From Candidatus Accumulibacter sp. ACC003 (GTDB lineage Bacteria > Pseudomonadota > Gammaproteobacteria > Burkholderiales > Rhodocyclaceae): a stretch of DNA of 64,000 nucleotides. The notes under the pieces were generated by a model. That model saw nothing but the letters and a program-made list of their open reading frames with translations. It was not told the origin of the DNA and searched no databases. How positions within the stretch are numbered: the stretch's first letter is position 1; each line of letters starts with the position of its first letter. The position numbers and the translations under genes were made by a program. Below are positions 52,134 through 64,000 of this stretch, in pieces. The DNA lies in NCBI RefSeq assembly GCF_907163085.1, contig NZ_CAJQTX010000001.1:389001-453000 (forward strand), given 5' to 3'.

Positions 52134-52535
52134 ATGGAGAGCAGCCTCAGCGGTCTGTTACCGCCGTCCATGCTGATTGACATACCGGAAATAGACGTTC
52201 AGCACGAAGAGATCTTCCGTCGCATCGAGACCCTGAAGCTAAGCTCCTTCGGCAGCGCGCCGACATCGCTCGACGAATTCGACAGCCTCATCAATTATCT
52301 GGAGTGGCATTTCACCAGCGAAGAGCGCCTTGCTCTGCTGCGCGGTGTGCCCTTCGCCGAACACGCACGAGTCCACGAAGAGAATTTGCAGATGTTGCGA
52401 AAAGCGCTGCGTGGCGTGCGTGACGGTTCGCGAGATGTTCATTCCTTCCTGCGCTTTATGGAATACTGGTTCGAGCGCCATATCAACGAGGAAGACAAGC
52501 CCTTCGCGGCCAGTTTGCATGCACCTCAAAGCTGA
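52134..52535 (+). CDS. Bacteriohemerythrin-like protein
   Basis: 133 residues, typical length of single-domain bacterial hemerythrin. Di-iron ligands are visible in order: H in VQHEEIF, H and E in LEWHFTSEE, H in EHARVHEENL and H/E/D in ERHINEED. It probably binds O2 or senses oxygen or redox in the cytoplasm. The ATG at 52134 follows GGAG. It starts about 90 bp after imuB; a TATAAT-like box (ttataat) just upstream suggests its own promoter. Confidence 0.85.
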   Translation: MESSLSGLLPPSMLIDIPEIDVQHEEIFRRIETLKLSSFGSAPTSLDEFDSLINYLEWHFTSEERLALLRGVPFAEHARVHEENLQMLRKALRGVRDGSRDVHSFLRFMEYWFERHINEEDKPFAASLHAPQS

Positions 52536-52880
52536 CGCTTTCCCGCTGCCCGACTGCGAGTTCCCTGTGCTCCGTCGATCTGACCCAGCAATTACCGCCG
52601 CCGTTCGCCTGGCCCGTTTGTCGACCGACATTCAGAGGCCGCGCCCGGTCATGGCTGGAAAGGCACTTGCCAATGACCCCGCAAGCGCTTCCGGCAAGCG
52701 CCCTGACGAGCATTCCGAAAATAGCCTCGAAAGCCGCCGCCGCGGATTCTTTTTTGCGTTCTTCCGAGCATTCTGGCAAGCTGATAACCGGAACAGCATA
52801 TGTTGTCATATTTCATTGCAGACCCTCCAGAAGGACCGTTTGCAGTTCTCCTGATTACTCCTCAACGGGCTCTACCGACC
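52536..52880. other. Intergenic region before pgi
   Basis: About 345 bp. No supported gene or clear promoter. A T6 run near 52750 follows GC-rich sequence, but no good hairpin precedes it. Confidence 0.45.
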
Positions 52881-54515
52881 ATGAACATCACCAACTCAGC
52901 CGCCTGGAAGGCCATTGAAACGCACCGGCAATCGCTCTCGCCGGTGCATCTCCGAGAACTGTTTGCCGGCGATCCGGAGCGTGTCGCTGCGCTCTCGCTG
53001 AGCTTCGAAGGAATCCATTACGACTTCTCGAAGCAGCGTCTGAATTCGACGACGCTGGCGCTGCTGCTCGAACTGACCAGGGAAGCACGCCTCGTCGAGG
53101 CGACGACTCGCATGTTCAGCGGCGAGAAGATCAATGTCAGCGAAGACCGATCCGTGCTGCACGTCGCCTTGCGGCGGTCGCACGCACCTTTCCCCAGTGC
53201 TGATTTCGATGTGATGGCCGAGGTTCTGCCGACGCGCCAGCGAATGGCGGCCTTCGCCGACAGAATCCGCGCCGGGCAAGCGCTTGGTTTCACCGGTCTG
53301 CCGATTCGTAATGTCGTAAATATCGGCATTGGTGGCTCCGACCTCGGGCCGAAGATGCTCGGCTACGCGCTACGTTCGATCTCGCATCCGGCACTTGGCG
53401 TGCATTACGTCTCCAATCTCGACGGTGCCCAGCTGGCGCCGCTGCTACAAACCCTCGATCCGCGCACGACGTTGTTTCTGGTCGCCAGCAAGACCTTCAC
53501 GACGCAGGAGACGATGCTCAACGCGCAAACCGCCCGCGATTGGCTGATCGCCAATCTCGGCGACGCCGCTGCGGTCGCCAGGCATTTTGCGGCGCTGACC
53601 GCAAAACCGGAACGCGCCGTAGACTTCGGAATCAACGAGGATTCGGTTTTCCCGCTGTGGGACTGGGTCGGCGGGCGTTTTTCTCTGTGGTCGGCGGTCG
53701 GCCTGGCGTTGATGATCGCCATCGGCCCACAAGCTTTTGGCGATCTGCTGGCTGGCGCTGAACGCATGGATGAGCACTTCCGGACTACGCCGTTCGAGCG
53801 CAACCTACCGGTGGTGATGGCGCTGATCGGTATCTGGAATACCAACTTCCTGGGCGCGACGAGCAATGCCGTCCTGCCCTATAACGAGTCGCTGAAGTAT
53901 TTCCCGTCGTTCCTGCAGCAGCTCGAAATGGAGAGTAACGGCAAGTCGGTCGGCATTGATGGTCAGCCACTGACGCAGGCGACCAACCCGGTCGTCTGGG
54001 GCGAACTCGGCAACAACGGCCAGCACGCCTTCTTCCAGCTGCTCCATCAGGGCGGGCGATTGGTGCCTTGCGATTTCATCGCCGCTGTCCGTTCGGACTT
54101 TCCACTGCCGGGTCACCAGGAGGCGCTGCTGGCCAACTGCTTTGCGCAGAGTGCGGCCCTGGCATTCGGCAAGACCGCGGACGAGGCACGCCAGGAGCTC
54201 GCTCGCAGCATGCCGCCGGCGGCGTTGGCAGAACTTCTGCCGCACAAGGTGTTTGTCGGCAACCAGCCCTCGTCTACCTTGCTGCTGTCACAACTCGATC
54301 CGCAGACGCTCGGTGCCCTGGTGGCTCTCTACGAACACAAGGTCTTCGTCCAGGGCATCATCTGGGGGCTCAATTCCTTTGACCAATGGGGTGTCGAGCT
54401 TGGCAAGGCGGTGGCCAGCAGCATCCTGCCGGCGATCGCCGATCCGTCGCTGGCGGCAAAGCTCGACGCGTCAACGCAGGCTCTGTTGGCGTACAGCCGG
54501 AAACATCTGGCGTGA
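52881..54515 (+). CDS. pgi: Glucose-6-phosphate isomerase
   Basis: 544 residues, typical of PGI. Motifs: VNIGIGGSDLGPKM (sugar-phosphate loop), VSNLDGAQL, SKTFTTQETM, VGGRFSLWSAVGL and GVELGK near the C-terminus, the two PGI signatures. It interconverts glucose-6-P and fructose-6-P and links gluconeogenesis with the downstream glycogen genes. ATG 52881 (MNITNSAAWK) matches the family start. It is followed by pgm at 54 bp. Confidence 0.97.
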   Translation: MNITNSAAWKAIETHRQSLSPVHLRELFAGDPERVAALSLSFEGIHYDFSKQRLNSTTLALLLELTREARLVEATTRMFSGEKINVSEDRSVLHVALRRSHAPFPSADFDVMAEVLPTRQRMAAFADRIRAGQALGFTGLPIRNVVNIGIGGSDLGPKMLGYALRSISHPALGVHYVSNLDGAQLAPLLQTLDPRTTLFLVASKTFTTQETMLNAQTARDWLIANLGDAAAVARHFAALTAKPERAVDFGINEDSVFPLWDWVGGRFSLWSAVGLALMIAIGPQAFGDLLAGAERMDEHFRTTPFERNLPVVMALIGIWNTNFLGATSNAVLPYNESLKYFPSFLQQLEMESNGKSVGIDGQPLTQATNPVVWGELGNNGQHAFFQLLHQGGRLVPCDFIAAVRSDFPLPGHQEALLANCFAQSAALAFGKTADEARQELARSMPPAALAELLPHKVFVGNQPSSTLLLSQLDPQTLGALVALYEHKVFVQGIIWGLNSFDQWGVELGKAVASSILPAIADPSLAAKLDASTQALLAYSRKHLA

Positions 54516-56213
<1,698 letters not shown>

Positions 56214-56279
56214 CACGCGATGACACTTACGGCTGCCGTCACGGATTGTGAATCGAGCTTAAAAACAGGGGATAAGAAA

Positions 56280-57545
56280 ATGGACAGGAAAACATTCCAA
56301 TTATCACGCAAGGCGATTGCCTTGGTGCTGGCTGGCGGGCGCGGCAGCCGACTACACGAGCTAACCGACCGACGCGCCAAGCCGGCCGTCCATTTTGGTG
56401 GTAAGTTCCGGATCATCGACTTTGCCCTGTCGAACTGCGTCAATTCGCAGCTTCGGCGCGTCGGCGTGGTGACCCAGTACAAGTCGCACAGCCTTTTGCG
56501 CCACCTGCAGCGCGGCTGGAGCTTCCTGCACGGTGAGGTCAACGAGTTTGTTGACCTGCTGCCCGCGCAGCAGCGGATAGACGAGGAGTCGTGGTATCGG
56601 GGTACGGCCGACGCGGTCTATCAGAACATCGATATCCTCGAGACCTATGTGCCGGCGCCTGAATACGTCGTGATTCTCGCCGGTGATCACGTCTACAAGA
56701 TGAATTACGGTGTGATGCTGGTTGACCACGTCGAAAGCGGTGCCGAGTGCACCGTCGCCTGCATCGAGGTGCCACGCAAGGAAGCCAGCGGCTTTGGCAT
56801 CGTCGCGGTCGATGAAAATGGTTTGATCACCGACTTCATCGAAAAGCCTGCCGACCCACCGGGAATGCCGAACAACCCGGAAATGGCCCTGTGCAGCATG
56901 GGGGTCTACGTTTTCAACGCCAAGTATCTTTATGCCGAACTGGCACGTGACATTGCCGACGAAACGTCCAATCACGACTTCGGCAAGGACATCATTCCGC
57001 ACGCCGTCGCCAACCGCTGTGCGGTAGCACACTCGTTCTCGCGCAGTTGCGTGGTGGCGCCCGATGAACCGGTCAGAGAACACTACTGGCGCGACGCCGG
57101 GACCATCGACGCCTATTGGGACTCCAACATCGACCTGACAGCGACGGTGCCGGCATTGAACCTCTACGACAGCAACTGGCCGATATGGACTCATCAACAG
57201 CAACTGCCGCCAGCCAAGTTCGTGCATAACCATCTTGACCGACGCGGTACGGCGATCGAGTCGACGGTGTCCGGCGGCTGTATCGTCTCCGGGGAAGTCA
57301 ACCGCTCGCTGCTGTTCTCGAGTTGCCGTATCCATTCCTACTCGCGCGTCAACCTGTCGGTGCTGTTGCCCGATACGGTGGTTGGCTCGCGAGCGCGTTT
57401 GAGCCGCTGCGTGGTGGACAGCGGTTGTTCCATCCCGCCGGGGATGGTCGTCGGCGAGGACCCGGATGACGATGCCCGGCGCTTCCGCCATACCGAGAAT
57501 GGCGTCACGCTGATTACCAAGAAAATGCTCGATCGGCTCGCCTAG
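56280..57545 (+). CDS. glgC: Glucose-1-phosphate adenylyltransferase GlgC
   Basis: 421 residues. [20 protein letters not shown] (NTP-binding loop), [31 protein letters not shown] and a C-terminal left-handed beta-helix define ADP-glucose pyrophosphorylase, the committed step of glycogen synthesis. Start 56280 is chosen because GGGGAT lies about nine bases before it; an earlier ATG at 56220 would add 20 unrelated residues. Allosteric control by fructose-1,6-bisphosphate or AMP is usual but not shown here. Confidence 0.97.
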   Translation: MDRKTFQLSRKAIALVLAGGRGSRLHELTDRRAKPAVHFGGKFRIIDFALSNCVNSQLRRVGVVTQYKSHSLLRHLQRGWSFLHGEVNEFVDLLPAQQRIDEESWYRGTADAVYQNIDILETYVPAPEYVVILAGDHVYKMNYGVMLVDHVESGAECTVACIEVPRKEASGFGIVAVDENGLITDFIEKPADPPGMPNNPEMALCSMGVYVFNAKYLYAELARDIADETSNHDFGKDIIPHAVANRCAVAHSFSRSCVVAPDEPVREHYWRDAGTIDAYWDSNIDLTATVPALNLYDSNWPIWTHQQQLPPAKFVHNHLDRRGTAIESTVSGGCIVSGEVNRSLLFSSCRIHSYSRVNLSVLLPDTVVGSRARLSRCVVDSGCSIPPGMVVGEDPDDDARRFRHTENGVTLITKKMLDRLA

Positions 57546-57569
57546 CGAGGCCTGCAAGGGGCTTGCTCC

Positions 57570-59012
57570 GTGCGTATCCTGCACGTTGCTGCGGAGATCT
57601 ATCCGCTGGTCAAAACCGGCGGCTTGGCCGACGTCGTCGCCGCGCTGCCGGCAGCGCTTGCTGCTCGCGGTCTTGACGTGCGCATCCTGTTGCCAGGGAT
57701 GCCGGCGATTCTCAATGGTGTCGTCGACCTCAAGCGGGTAATCCGCTTTGGTCCGGCCTTTGGTGCCGCCGTCATCACGCTGCGACTGGGTCGCTTACCC
57801 GATAGTGGCTTGCTGGCCTACGTCATCGACGCGCCATTCCTCTATCGGCGCGACGGCAATCCGTATCTTGGTCCGGACGGTTGCGACTGGAGCGACAACC
57901 ATCGGCGATTCGCTCTGCTGGGCTGGATCGCCGCGCACCTGGCTGCCGGCGAACTTGATCGACACTGGCAGCCCGAGGTCGTCCATGCCCATGATTGGCA
58001 CGCCGGGTTGGCTCCCGCCTACATCGCGCAGAATCCGGCCGGGACTACGGCGACGGTGTTCACCATCCACAATCTCTCGTTCCGTGGTCTCTTCCCACTT
58101 GACCACCACAACGACCTCGGTCTGCAAATTTCCGGCGCCAATCAGAGCAGCGTCGAATTCCACGGCCAGCTGTCTTTCATGAAGGCGGCGCTGGTGCATG
58201 CCAAGCGCGTGAACGCCGTCAGTCCGACCTACGCCCGCGAGATCTGTACGCCGGAGTTTGGCTGGGGGCTGGACGGTGTTCTCCGTGGCCGCGGCAGCGA
58301 CCTATCGGGCATCCTCAATGGTGTCGATTATTCGGTCTGGGACGCGCGCACCAATGCAGCGCTGCCCCGCAACTATAGCGCCGATCGTCTTCGTGGCAAG
58401 ATGGTTTGCAAGCTCAAGCTACAATCTGATCTCGGTTTTGCGCTGCGGGCCAAGGCGCCGCTGTTCGCGGTGGTCAGTCGATTGACTGCGCAAAAGGGCA
58501 TGGACCTGCTTCTCGGGGCCTTGCCGACGCTGCTCGCCGATGGTGCTCAACTGGTTGTCATCGGCAGTGGCGAAGCCGATATCGAAGCCGCTTTCCGGGC
58601 GGCCGCCGCCGCTCATCCTGATGCCGTCTCGGTCCATCTCGGCTACGACGAGCCCTTGTCGCATCGGATCATGGCCGGCGCCGATGTCCTGCTCGTTCCG
58701 TCGCGTTTCGAGCCCTGTGGTCTGACGCAGCTCTACGCCTTGCGCTACGGCACTGTGCCACTGGTGCGGCGGGTTGGCGGTCTGGCCGATACGGTAGTCG
58801 ATGCGACGCCGGAAAACCTCAAGGCGGGTACCGCCAACGGCTTCACTTTTGACGACGCCAGCAGCCGCAAGCTGGCGGCGCGTATCGGCAAGGCTTGTGC
58901 GCTCTTCCGCGACCCGGCGGCCTGGCGGCAGATGCAGCAGCACGGCATGGCGCAGAATTTTTCCTGGGACGACTCTGCCGTTCGCTACGAGGCTTTGTAC
59001 CGTAGCATCTGA
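57570..59012 (+). CDS. glgA: Glycogen synthase GlgA
   Basis: 480 residues, GT5 family. K15TGGLADV binds ADP-glucose; [27 protein letters not shown] and [15 protein letters not shown] are also diagnostic. It elongates alpha-1,4-glucan from ADP-glucose. The GTG start at 57570 is 24 bp after glgC, so the pair is probably one operon. Confidence 0.97.
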   Translation: MRILHVAAEIYPLVKTGGLADVVAALPAALAARGLDVRILLPGMPAILNGVVDLKRVIRFGPAFGAAVITLRLGRLPDSGLLAYVIDAPFLYRRDGNPYLGPDGCDWSDNHRRFALLGWIAAHLAAGELDRHWQPEVVHAHDWHAGLAPAYIAQNPAGTTATVFTIHNLSFRGLFPLDHHNDLGLQISGANQSSVEFHGQLSFMKAALVHAKRVNAVSPTYAREICTPEFGWGLDGVLRGRGSDLSGILNGVDYSVWDARTNAALPRNYSADRLRGKMVCKLKLQSDLGFALRAKAPLFAVVSRLTAQKGMDLLLGALPTLLADGAQLVVIGSGEADIEAAFRAAAAAHPDAVSVHLGYDEPLSHRIMAGADVLLVPSRFEPCGLTQLYALRYGTVPLVRRVGGLADTVVDATPENLKAGTANGFTFDDASSRKLAARIGKACALFRDPAAWRQMQQHGMAQNFSWDDSAVRYEALYRSI

Positions 59013-59126
59013 AGCGGCGTACGGCGCAGCGGCCGGCCCCGGACCCGCCGCCTGGCAAGCGACTGGCGGCGCCGCCGAGAATCCGCTACTGTTGCTGCCG
59101 GAAACCATACTTCACAGGAGAACTCC

Positions 59127-60374
59127 TTGCCCCTTGATTCTCGCCGCCTGATCCAGCCTTTCAACGGCCTTCGCCCGCGCCGCGCCGACGCGGCAGCGGT
59201 TGCCGCACCACCGTACGATGTCCTGTCCAGCGACGAGGCCCGGCAAGCGGCCAGTGGCAAGCCGCTGTCCTTTCTGCATGTCTCCAAGGCCGAGATTGAC
59301 CTGCCAGCCGCCGTCGATCACTACGCTGCCGAGGTCTATGTCCGATCGGCCGAGAACTTTCGGCGGCTGATTGATGCGGGAATTCTGTCGCGTGACGAGC
59401 GCCCCTGTTATTACGCGTATCGCCTGGTGATGGGCGAGCACGTCCAGATCGGCCTGGTGGCGGTTGCCTCGGTCGCCGCCTACGACAGCAATCGTATCCG
59501 CAAGCACGAACTCACTCGCCCCGACAAGGAGGACGACCGGGTCCGTCAGATCGAGGCGCTGAATGCCCAGACCGGCCCGGTATTGTTGGTGCACGCCGAC
59601 GACGCTGAAGTCGAGCGCCTGCTGCTTCAGGCTACCGAGGACGAGCCGGTCGCCGATCTGACCGCCGACGGCAGCGTCAGGCATAGCGTGTGGACCATTG
59701 ACGATCCCGAACGTGTGGCGCGAATCAGCGCGCTTTTCGATGCCATGCCGTCGCTCTACATCGCCGACGGCCACCACCGTTCGGCGGCCGCCTCGCGAGT
59801 AGCGGCCGCTCGGCGCGGCACGCCGGCTGCCACGGCTAGCGGCGAATTCTTCCTGTCGGTGATTTTTCCCGCATCACGCTTGCAGATCATGGACTACAAC
59901 CGGGTCGTGCGCGATCTGCACGGCCTGACCGAGGAAGCGTTTCTGGCGGCACTTGCCGAGCGCTATCGAATCACCGTGTGTACCAGTCAGGAAAAGCCCG
60001 AGCGTCTGGGCGTGTGCAGCATGTATCTCGGTGGGCGCTGGTACCGGCTCGAGGTACAGCCCGAACGCGTTCCTGTGGCGGACCCCGTGCGTCGCCTGGA
60101 CATCTCGGTGCTTGCCGAGCAGATCCTCGGGCCGCTGCTGGGGATCACCGATCTGCGCCGCGACACGCGCATCGATTTCGTCGGCGGCATGCGTGGCCTG
60201 GCAGAACTCGAGCGCCGCGTCGATAGCGGCGAGATGGCGGTAGCCTTTGCCATGTATCCGACGCCGATGGCCGAACTGATGGCGGTGGCCGACACCGGCC
60301 AGGTGATGCCGCCGAAGTCGACCTGGTTTGAACCGAAACTCGCCGACGGCCTGGTCTCGCACGTCCTCGATTGA
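59127..60374 (+). CDS. DUF1015 family protein
   Basis: 415 residues. VAAPPYDVLSSDEARQAASG, FLHVSKAEID, NRIRKHELTRPDKEDDRV, HADDAEV, YIADGHHRSAAASRV and RIDFVGGMRGL are family landmarks; the conserved DGHHR is a likely active-site or ligand-binding motif. The biochemical role is not firmly known to me. The start is TTG at 59127, strongly supported by CAGGAG. It follows glgA by 114 bp; this position may be coincidental. Confidence 0.8.
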   Translation: MPLDSRRLIQPFNGLRPRRADAAAVAAPPYDVLSSDEARQAASGKPLSFLHVSKAEIDLPAAVDHYAAEVYVRSAENFRRLIDAGILSRDERPCYYAYRLVMGEHVQIGLVAVASVAAYDSNRIRKHELTRPDKEDDRVRQIEALNAQTGPVLLVHADDAEVERLLLQATEDEPVADLTADGSVRHSVWTIDDPERVARISALFDAMPSLYIADGHHRSAAASRVAAARRGTPAATASGEFFLSVIFPASRLQIMDYNRVVRDLHGLTEEAFLAALAERYRITVCTSQEKPERLGVCSMYLGGRWYRLEVQPERVPVADPVRRLDISVLAEQILGPLLGITDLRRDTRIDFVGGMRGLAELERRVDSGEMAVAFAMYPTPMAELMAVADTGQVMPPKSTWFEPKLADGLVSHVLD

Positions 60375-60516
60375 AGTCGCTGTCAGCCGGGTGGTGGTGA
60401 CCGCGGTGGTGAGCGCAGCGGGTCACCCTCTTCGGTCGCTGGCGGCGCCTTGCCGGGCCGCGCGGAAAACGGCACGCCAGCGGTGCGGTGTCAGCCGCGT
60501 CGGTGTCGGGCGGGCG

Positions 60517-61629
60517 TCAGCCGGCCTTGCTGTTGACCACCGAAACCTGCGCTTTTCCGGCTGACACCTCGCCGATCACGGCGGCGTGATCGAAGCCTTC
60601 CTGCAGGAAGATCGCCAGGACTTCGGTCACTACTTCCGGCGCACACGCGAGTAGCAGCCCGCCGCTGGTCTGCGGATCCGTCAGCAGGGCGCGTTCGAGG
60701 TCGCCGAAATTTTTCTTCGGGACGACGACGCGCTCAGCATAGCTTGCCCAGTTGCGCTCGGACGCGCCCGTGATACAGCCATTGGCCGCGTAGTCGAGAG
60801 CATCCGGCAACACCGGCACGGCCGCGTAATCGACGGCCGCCGCGACTTTGGACGCCTTGCAGATTTCGACCAGATGACCGAGCAGACCGAAGCCCGTTAC
60901 GTCGGTCATCGCATGCACACCGGCCAGGCACGCCAAGGCCCGCCCCGGGGTATTCAGTTGCGTCGTCGAGGCGATCATTGCCGCGTAGCTGCTCGGCGAC
61001 AAGATTCCTTTCTTCAATGCCGCGCTGTAGAAGCCGACCCCGAGGGCCTTGCCGAGAACCAGCTTGTCGCCCGGCCGGGCACCCGAGTTGCGTTTGAGCT
61101 TGTCCGGGTGTACCAGGCCGATGGCCACCAGACCGTAGATCGGTTCGACCGAATCGATGGTGTGGCCGCCGGCGATCGGTATGTTCGCCTTGGCGCAAAT
61201 TGACTCACCGCCTTCGAGAATGCGTTTGATGGTCTCGAGTGGCAGCAGCTTGACCGGCATGCCGACGATCGCCAGCGCCAGCAGTGGTACGCCACCCATA
61301 GCATAAACGTCGGAGAGCGCATTGGTCGCCGCGATACAGCCGAAATCGAAAGGGTCATCGACAATCGGCATGAAAAAATCGGTCGTCGCGACCAGCGCCT
61401 GATCGTCGTTGAGCTGGTAGACGGCCGCGTCGTCGCTGTTCTCGATGCCGACCAGTAGTTGCTTGGGAACCATCGACGGAGCGGTCTTGGCAAGGATCTG
61501 TTCGAGCACGCCGGGTGCGATCTTGCATCCACAACCGCCGCCGTGCGAGAACTGGGTCAGTCGGACCACTTCGCTGGCGGTGGTTTCGGGAGCGTCGGGT
61601 TCGTCGCTCTTTGATTTTCTTCTGGACAT
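60517..61629 (-). CDS. selD: Selenophosphate synthetase
   Basis: 370 residues. FSHGGGCGCKIAPG carries C33, C35 and K36 at the positions of the E. coli catalytic C17/C19/K20. The ATP-binding segments VATTDFFMPIVDDPF, GGHTIDS, DVTGFGLLGHL and LTDPQTSGGLLL follow. It makes monoselenophosphate for selenocysteine or for 2-selenouridine in tRNA. The site has Cys, not Sec. No selA, selB or selU is in the window. Confidence 0.96.
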   Translation of the reverse strand: MSRRKSKSDEPDAPETTASEVVRLTQFSHGGGCGCKIAPGVLEQILAKTAPSMVPKQLLVGIENSDDAAVYQLNDDQALVATTDFFMPIVDDPFDFGCIAATNALSDVYAMGGVPLLALAIVGMPVKLLPLETIKRILEGGESICAKANIPIAGGHTIDSVEPIYGLVAIGLVHPDKLKRNSGARPGDKLVLGKALGVGFYSAALKKGILSPSSYAAMIASTTQLNTPGRALACLAGVHAMTDVTGFGLLGHLVEICKASKVAAAVDYAAVPVLPDALDYAANGCITGASERNWASYAERVVVPKKNFGDLERALLTDPQTSGGLLLACAPEVVTEVLAIFLQEGFDHAAVIGEVSAGKAQVSVVNSKAG

Positions 61630-61695
61630 GATGATCAGCTAGGCAGTGTGGCGAGGTGATTCCGGGGGCGGCGCGGTTGTGATCGGCAGCGTATT

Positions 61696-61902
61696 TCAGG
61701 TGGCATCAAAGCCCGCTGCCTCGATTGCCTCGCGAAAGTTGGCGGCGCTGGCGAGCGTCGGGTCGTAGCTGACGCTGGCTTGTCCCGCGGCCAGCGAAAC
61801 GTCGACGCCGGCAACGCCGGGCAGGGCGGTGAGGACGGTGCTCACGTTCTTTACGCAAGCCTGGCAATGCATTCCGGCGACGCCAATCACGACTGTTTCC
61901 AT
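61696..61902 (-). CDS. copZ: CopZ-like heavy-metal-associated chaperone
   Basis: 68 residues, a single HMA domain. METVVIGVAGMHCQACVKNV holds the Cu(I)-binding C13 and C16 (MxCxxC), and GVDVSLAAGQASVSYDP matches the beta-alpha-beta fold. It would carry Cu(I) to the ATPase encoded 87 bp upstream on the same strand. Confidence 0.9.
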   Translation of the reverse strand: METVVIGVAGMHCQACVKNVSTVLTALPGVAGVDVSLAAGQASVSYDPTLASAANFREAIEAAGFDAT

Positions 61903-61989
61903 CGGTAGTTCTCCTCTCGATCGTTACCGGCGGCGGTCGCATCTTGCTCCCTCTTGCCTGTCGCAGTTGGGGAGGCGTCGCCGCAAGCC

Positions 61990-64000
61990 TTAGTTGCCGC
62001 CAGCGCGCCAGCGCTTGAGGAGCAGCGAGTTGGAGACCACCGAGACTGAACTCATCGCCATGGCGGCGCCGGCAATGACCGGGTTGAGCATGCCCAGGGC
62101 CGCCAGCGGTATGCCGAGCACATTGTAGATGAAAGCGCAGAAGAGATTCTGCCTGATTTTCCGCAGCGTCGCACGCGAAAGCAGGATGGCGTCGGCAATC
62201 GCGTGCAGATCGCCGCGCACCAGGGTTACGTCGGCGGCGTCGATCGCGGCATCCGATCCGGCGCCGATGGCAAAGCTGACGTCAGCCGCAGCCAGCGCCG
62301 GCGCGTCGTTGATGCCGTCGCCGACCATCGCCACGACTGCGCCCTTGCTCTTCAAGGCATTGATCGCGGCGGCCTTTTCGCCGGGCAGGATGCCGGCCCT
62401 GAAATCGTCGATGCCGGCTTCTTTGGCGACGGCTGCAGCTGTCGCCAGATGGTCACCGGTCAGCATCACCACTCGGATTCCCATCGCCTTGAGCCGCGCC
62501 ACGGCCGCCCGCGAGGTGGGGCGCAGCGGGTCGGCGATGGCCAGCAGCGCCAGGGCGACGCCAGCCTGATCGTCGGCGGCGCTGGCCGCTGCGCCCGCCG
62601 TGCCAATTTCTGCCAGGACGACGACGGTTTTGCCAGTGCCCTGCAGCTCCTCGAGCAGTTTTGCCGGCACGGCGACGCCGGCAAAAGCGTCGGCGGCAGT
62701 CAGGCGCAGCAGCCGTCCGCCAACCCGACCTTCGACGCCGCGCCCGGGGATCGCGCGAAACTGCTCGAGCGCCGGCAGTGTCAGGCCGCTGGCCCGTGCT
62801 TGCTGCAGGACGGCCCTCGCCAGCGGATGCTCGGAAGCCTGTTCGAGAGCAGCCGCGAGCAGCAGTGCCTGCTCAGCCGAAGCGGCCAGCGGCAACAAAT
62901 CGGTCAGCAGCGGTTCGCCGCGAGTCAGCGTGCCGGTCTTGTCGACCGCCAGCACGCCGATTTTCTCGGCACGCTCCAGCGCCTCGGCGTTCTTGACCAG
63001 GATTCCGGCCGACGCACCCATGCCGGTGGCGACCATGATCGCCGTCGGCGTCGCCAGTCCGAGCGCGCAAGGGCAGGCAATCACCAGCACGGCCACGGCA
63101 TTGACCAGCGCCGCGCTGAAGTTGCCACCCAGGGTCCACCAGGCCAGCAAGGTGCACAAGGCGACGGCACAGACGATCGGCACGAAGACCGCCGAGATAC
63201 GGTCGGCGAGTCGCTGCACGGGCGCCTTGGAACCCTGCGCCTCGGCGACCATGCGGATGATTCCGGCCAGCAGGGTGTGCTCGCCGACGCCGGTCGCTCG
63301 GCAGCGCAACATCCCTTCGCCGTTGGCGGTGGCCGCAAAAACGCGATCACCCGCGTGCTTGGCCACCGGCATGCTCTCGCCGGTGAGCATCGCTTCGTTG
63401 ACGTTCGACGCGCCGTCGATCACGGCGCCATCGACCGGTAGGTTTTCGCCCGGGCGGACGATGAAGACGTCGCCGGGAATCAACACGCCAGCGTCGACTT
63501 CGATCAGCTGGCCGTCGCGCTCGACGCGCGCGGTTTTCGGCTGCAGGCGAGCCAAGGCCTCGATGGCATCGGTGGTCCTGGCTTTGGCGCGCGCCTCGAG
63601 CAACTTGCCGAGCAGGACCAGCGTGATCACCGCTGCCGAAGCCTCGAAATAGACGTGCAAATCGCTGGCTGCAGAGAGCGTGACGACCAGGCTGAAGCCA
63701 TAGGCCATCGACGTGCCGAGCGCGACCAGGACGTCCATGTTGGCGCCGCCCCCGCGCAAGGACTTCCAGGCACCCTCGTAAAAGCGCCAGCCGATCCAGA
63801 ACTGCACCGGCGTTGCCAGAGCCAGTTGCAGCCAGCGCGGCAAGAGATCCTGATGGTGCGACGCGCCGCCGTCGAACATGGTCAGCATCTGCGCCGCCAG
63901 TGGCAGCGTCAGCAGCGCGGCGATCCAGAAGCGGCGCAATTCGGTTTGCTCGGCGGCAAGCCTTCTGGCCTTCTCCTGCGCGTGCGTGCGATTGTCCGCC
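61990..64000 (-). CDS. copA: Copper-transporting P1B-type ATPase (partial, 5' end outside)
   Basis: About 670 C-terminal residues; the N-terminal metal-binding domain lies past the right edge. Visible: transmembrane pairs, [13 protein letters not shown] (actuator), [13 protein letters not shown] (the CPC metal site), DKTGTLTRG (phosphorylated Asp), SEHPLARAV (HP motif) and [15 protein letters not shown]. The combination marks a P1B-1 Cu(I) exporter. The reading frame stays open to the window edge. It is followed by the copZ-like gene. Confidence 0.94.
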   Translation of the reverse strand, partial: ADNRTHAQEKARRLAAEQTELRRFWIAALLTLPLAAQMLTMFDGGASHHQDLLPRWLQLALATPVQFWIGWRFYEGAWKSLRGGGANMDVLVALGTSMAYGFSLVVTLSAASDLHVYFEASAAVITLVLLGKLLEARAKARTTDAIEALARLQPKTARVERDGQLIEVDAGVLIPGDVFIVRPGENLPVDGAVIDGASNVNEAMLTGESMPVAKHAGDRVFAATANGEGMLRCRATGVGEHTLLAGIIRMVAEAQGSKAPVQRLADRISAVFVPIVCAVALCTLLAWWTLGGNFSAALVNAVAVLVIACPCALGLATPTAIMVATGMGASAGILVKNAEALERAEKIGVLAVDKTGTLTRGEPLLTDLLPLAASAEQALLLAAALEQASEHPLARAVLQQARASGLTLPALEQFRAIPGRGVEGRVGGRLLRLTAADAFAGVAVPAKLLEELQGTGKTVVVLAEIGTAGAAASAADDQAGVALALLAIADPLRPTSRAAVARLKAMGIRVVMLTGDHLATAAAVAKEAGIDDFRAGILPGEKAAAINALKSKGAVVAMVGDGINDAPALAAADVSFAIGAGSDAAIDAADVTLVRGDLHAIADAILLSRATLRKIRQNLFCAFIYNVLGIPLAALGMLNPVIAGAAMAMSSVSVVSNSLLLKRWRAGGN

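Overview
The window looks like a chromosomal segment of a high-GC betaproteobacterium. The rpsF-priB-rpsR-rplI-dnaB and queG-tsaE-amiC orders, a lexA-imuA-imuB cassette, a PEP-CTERM remnant and a pgi-pgm-glgC-glgA glycogen block together resemble Rhodocyclales, for example Candidatus Accumulibacter. That placement is inference from gene content; no rRNA is present.

Positions 1-4,000 are mobile DNA. An IS21-like transposase pair (IstA-like, plus IstB-like running off the left edge) is co-transcribed with a ParB-domain protein and a small zinc-ribbon protein. To the right are TGGGTCA-type end repeats, a ribbon-helix-helix gene carrying three copies of a 15-bp palindrome, and the terminal repeats of a second IS21-type element. 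Positions 3,908-28,240 hold a surface-polysaccharide locus. It contains a GT2-GT4 fusion, a methyltransferase/P-loop fusion, two more glycosyltransferases, a GT29-like/KpsC fusion, KpsS, an SDR, an LTA-synthase-like enzyme, and, convergently, an alpha-oxoamine synthase and a 2,545-residue reducing type I PKS. The last six genes match the kpsC/kpsS-wcbP-wcbQ-wcbT-wcbR set of Burkholderia capsule loci. The PKS has no thioesterase and sits one base from the oxoamine synthase, so a polyketide-derived amino-ketone (sphingoid-like) lipid is a reasonable predicted product. About 480 bp at 12,506-12,990 look like corrupted sequence.

Positions 28,738-35,680 hold a Pro-Arg-His tRNA cluster, an MpaB-like protein with an ABM monooxygenase, ETF-ubiquinone oxidoreductase, queG/tsaE/amiC and tRNA-Thr. 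A complete IS66-family element (35,720-38,427) with 24-bp inverted repeats and an exact 8-bp target duplication has inserted into the tRNA-Thr terminator. Beyond it lie decayed DNA (a HigB-type toxin with two frameshifts), rlmA, a frameshifted PEP-CTERM gene and a PLP decarboxylase.

Positions 42,598-64,000 are housekeeping: the ribosomal/primosomal operon (priB lacks a standard start codon), dnaB, a transglutaminase-like protein, a PIN-PhoH protein, bcp, SOS-controlled lexA-imuA-imuB without an adjacent dnaE2, bacteriohemerythrin, the glycogen block, a DUF1015 protein, selD, a CopZ-like chaperone and a copper P-type ATPase cut by the right edge.
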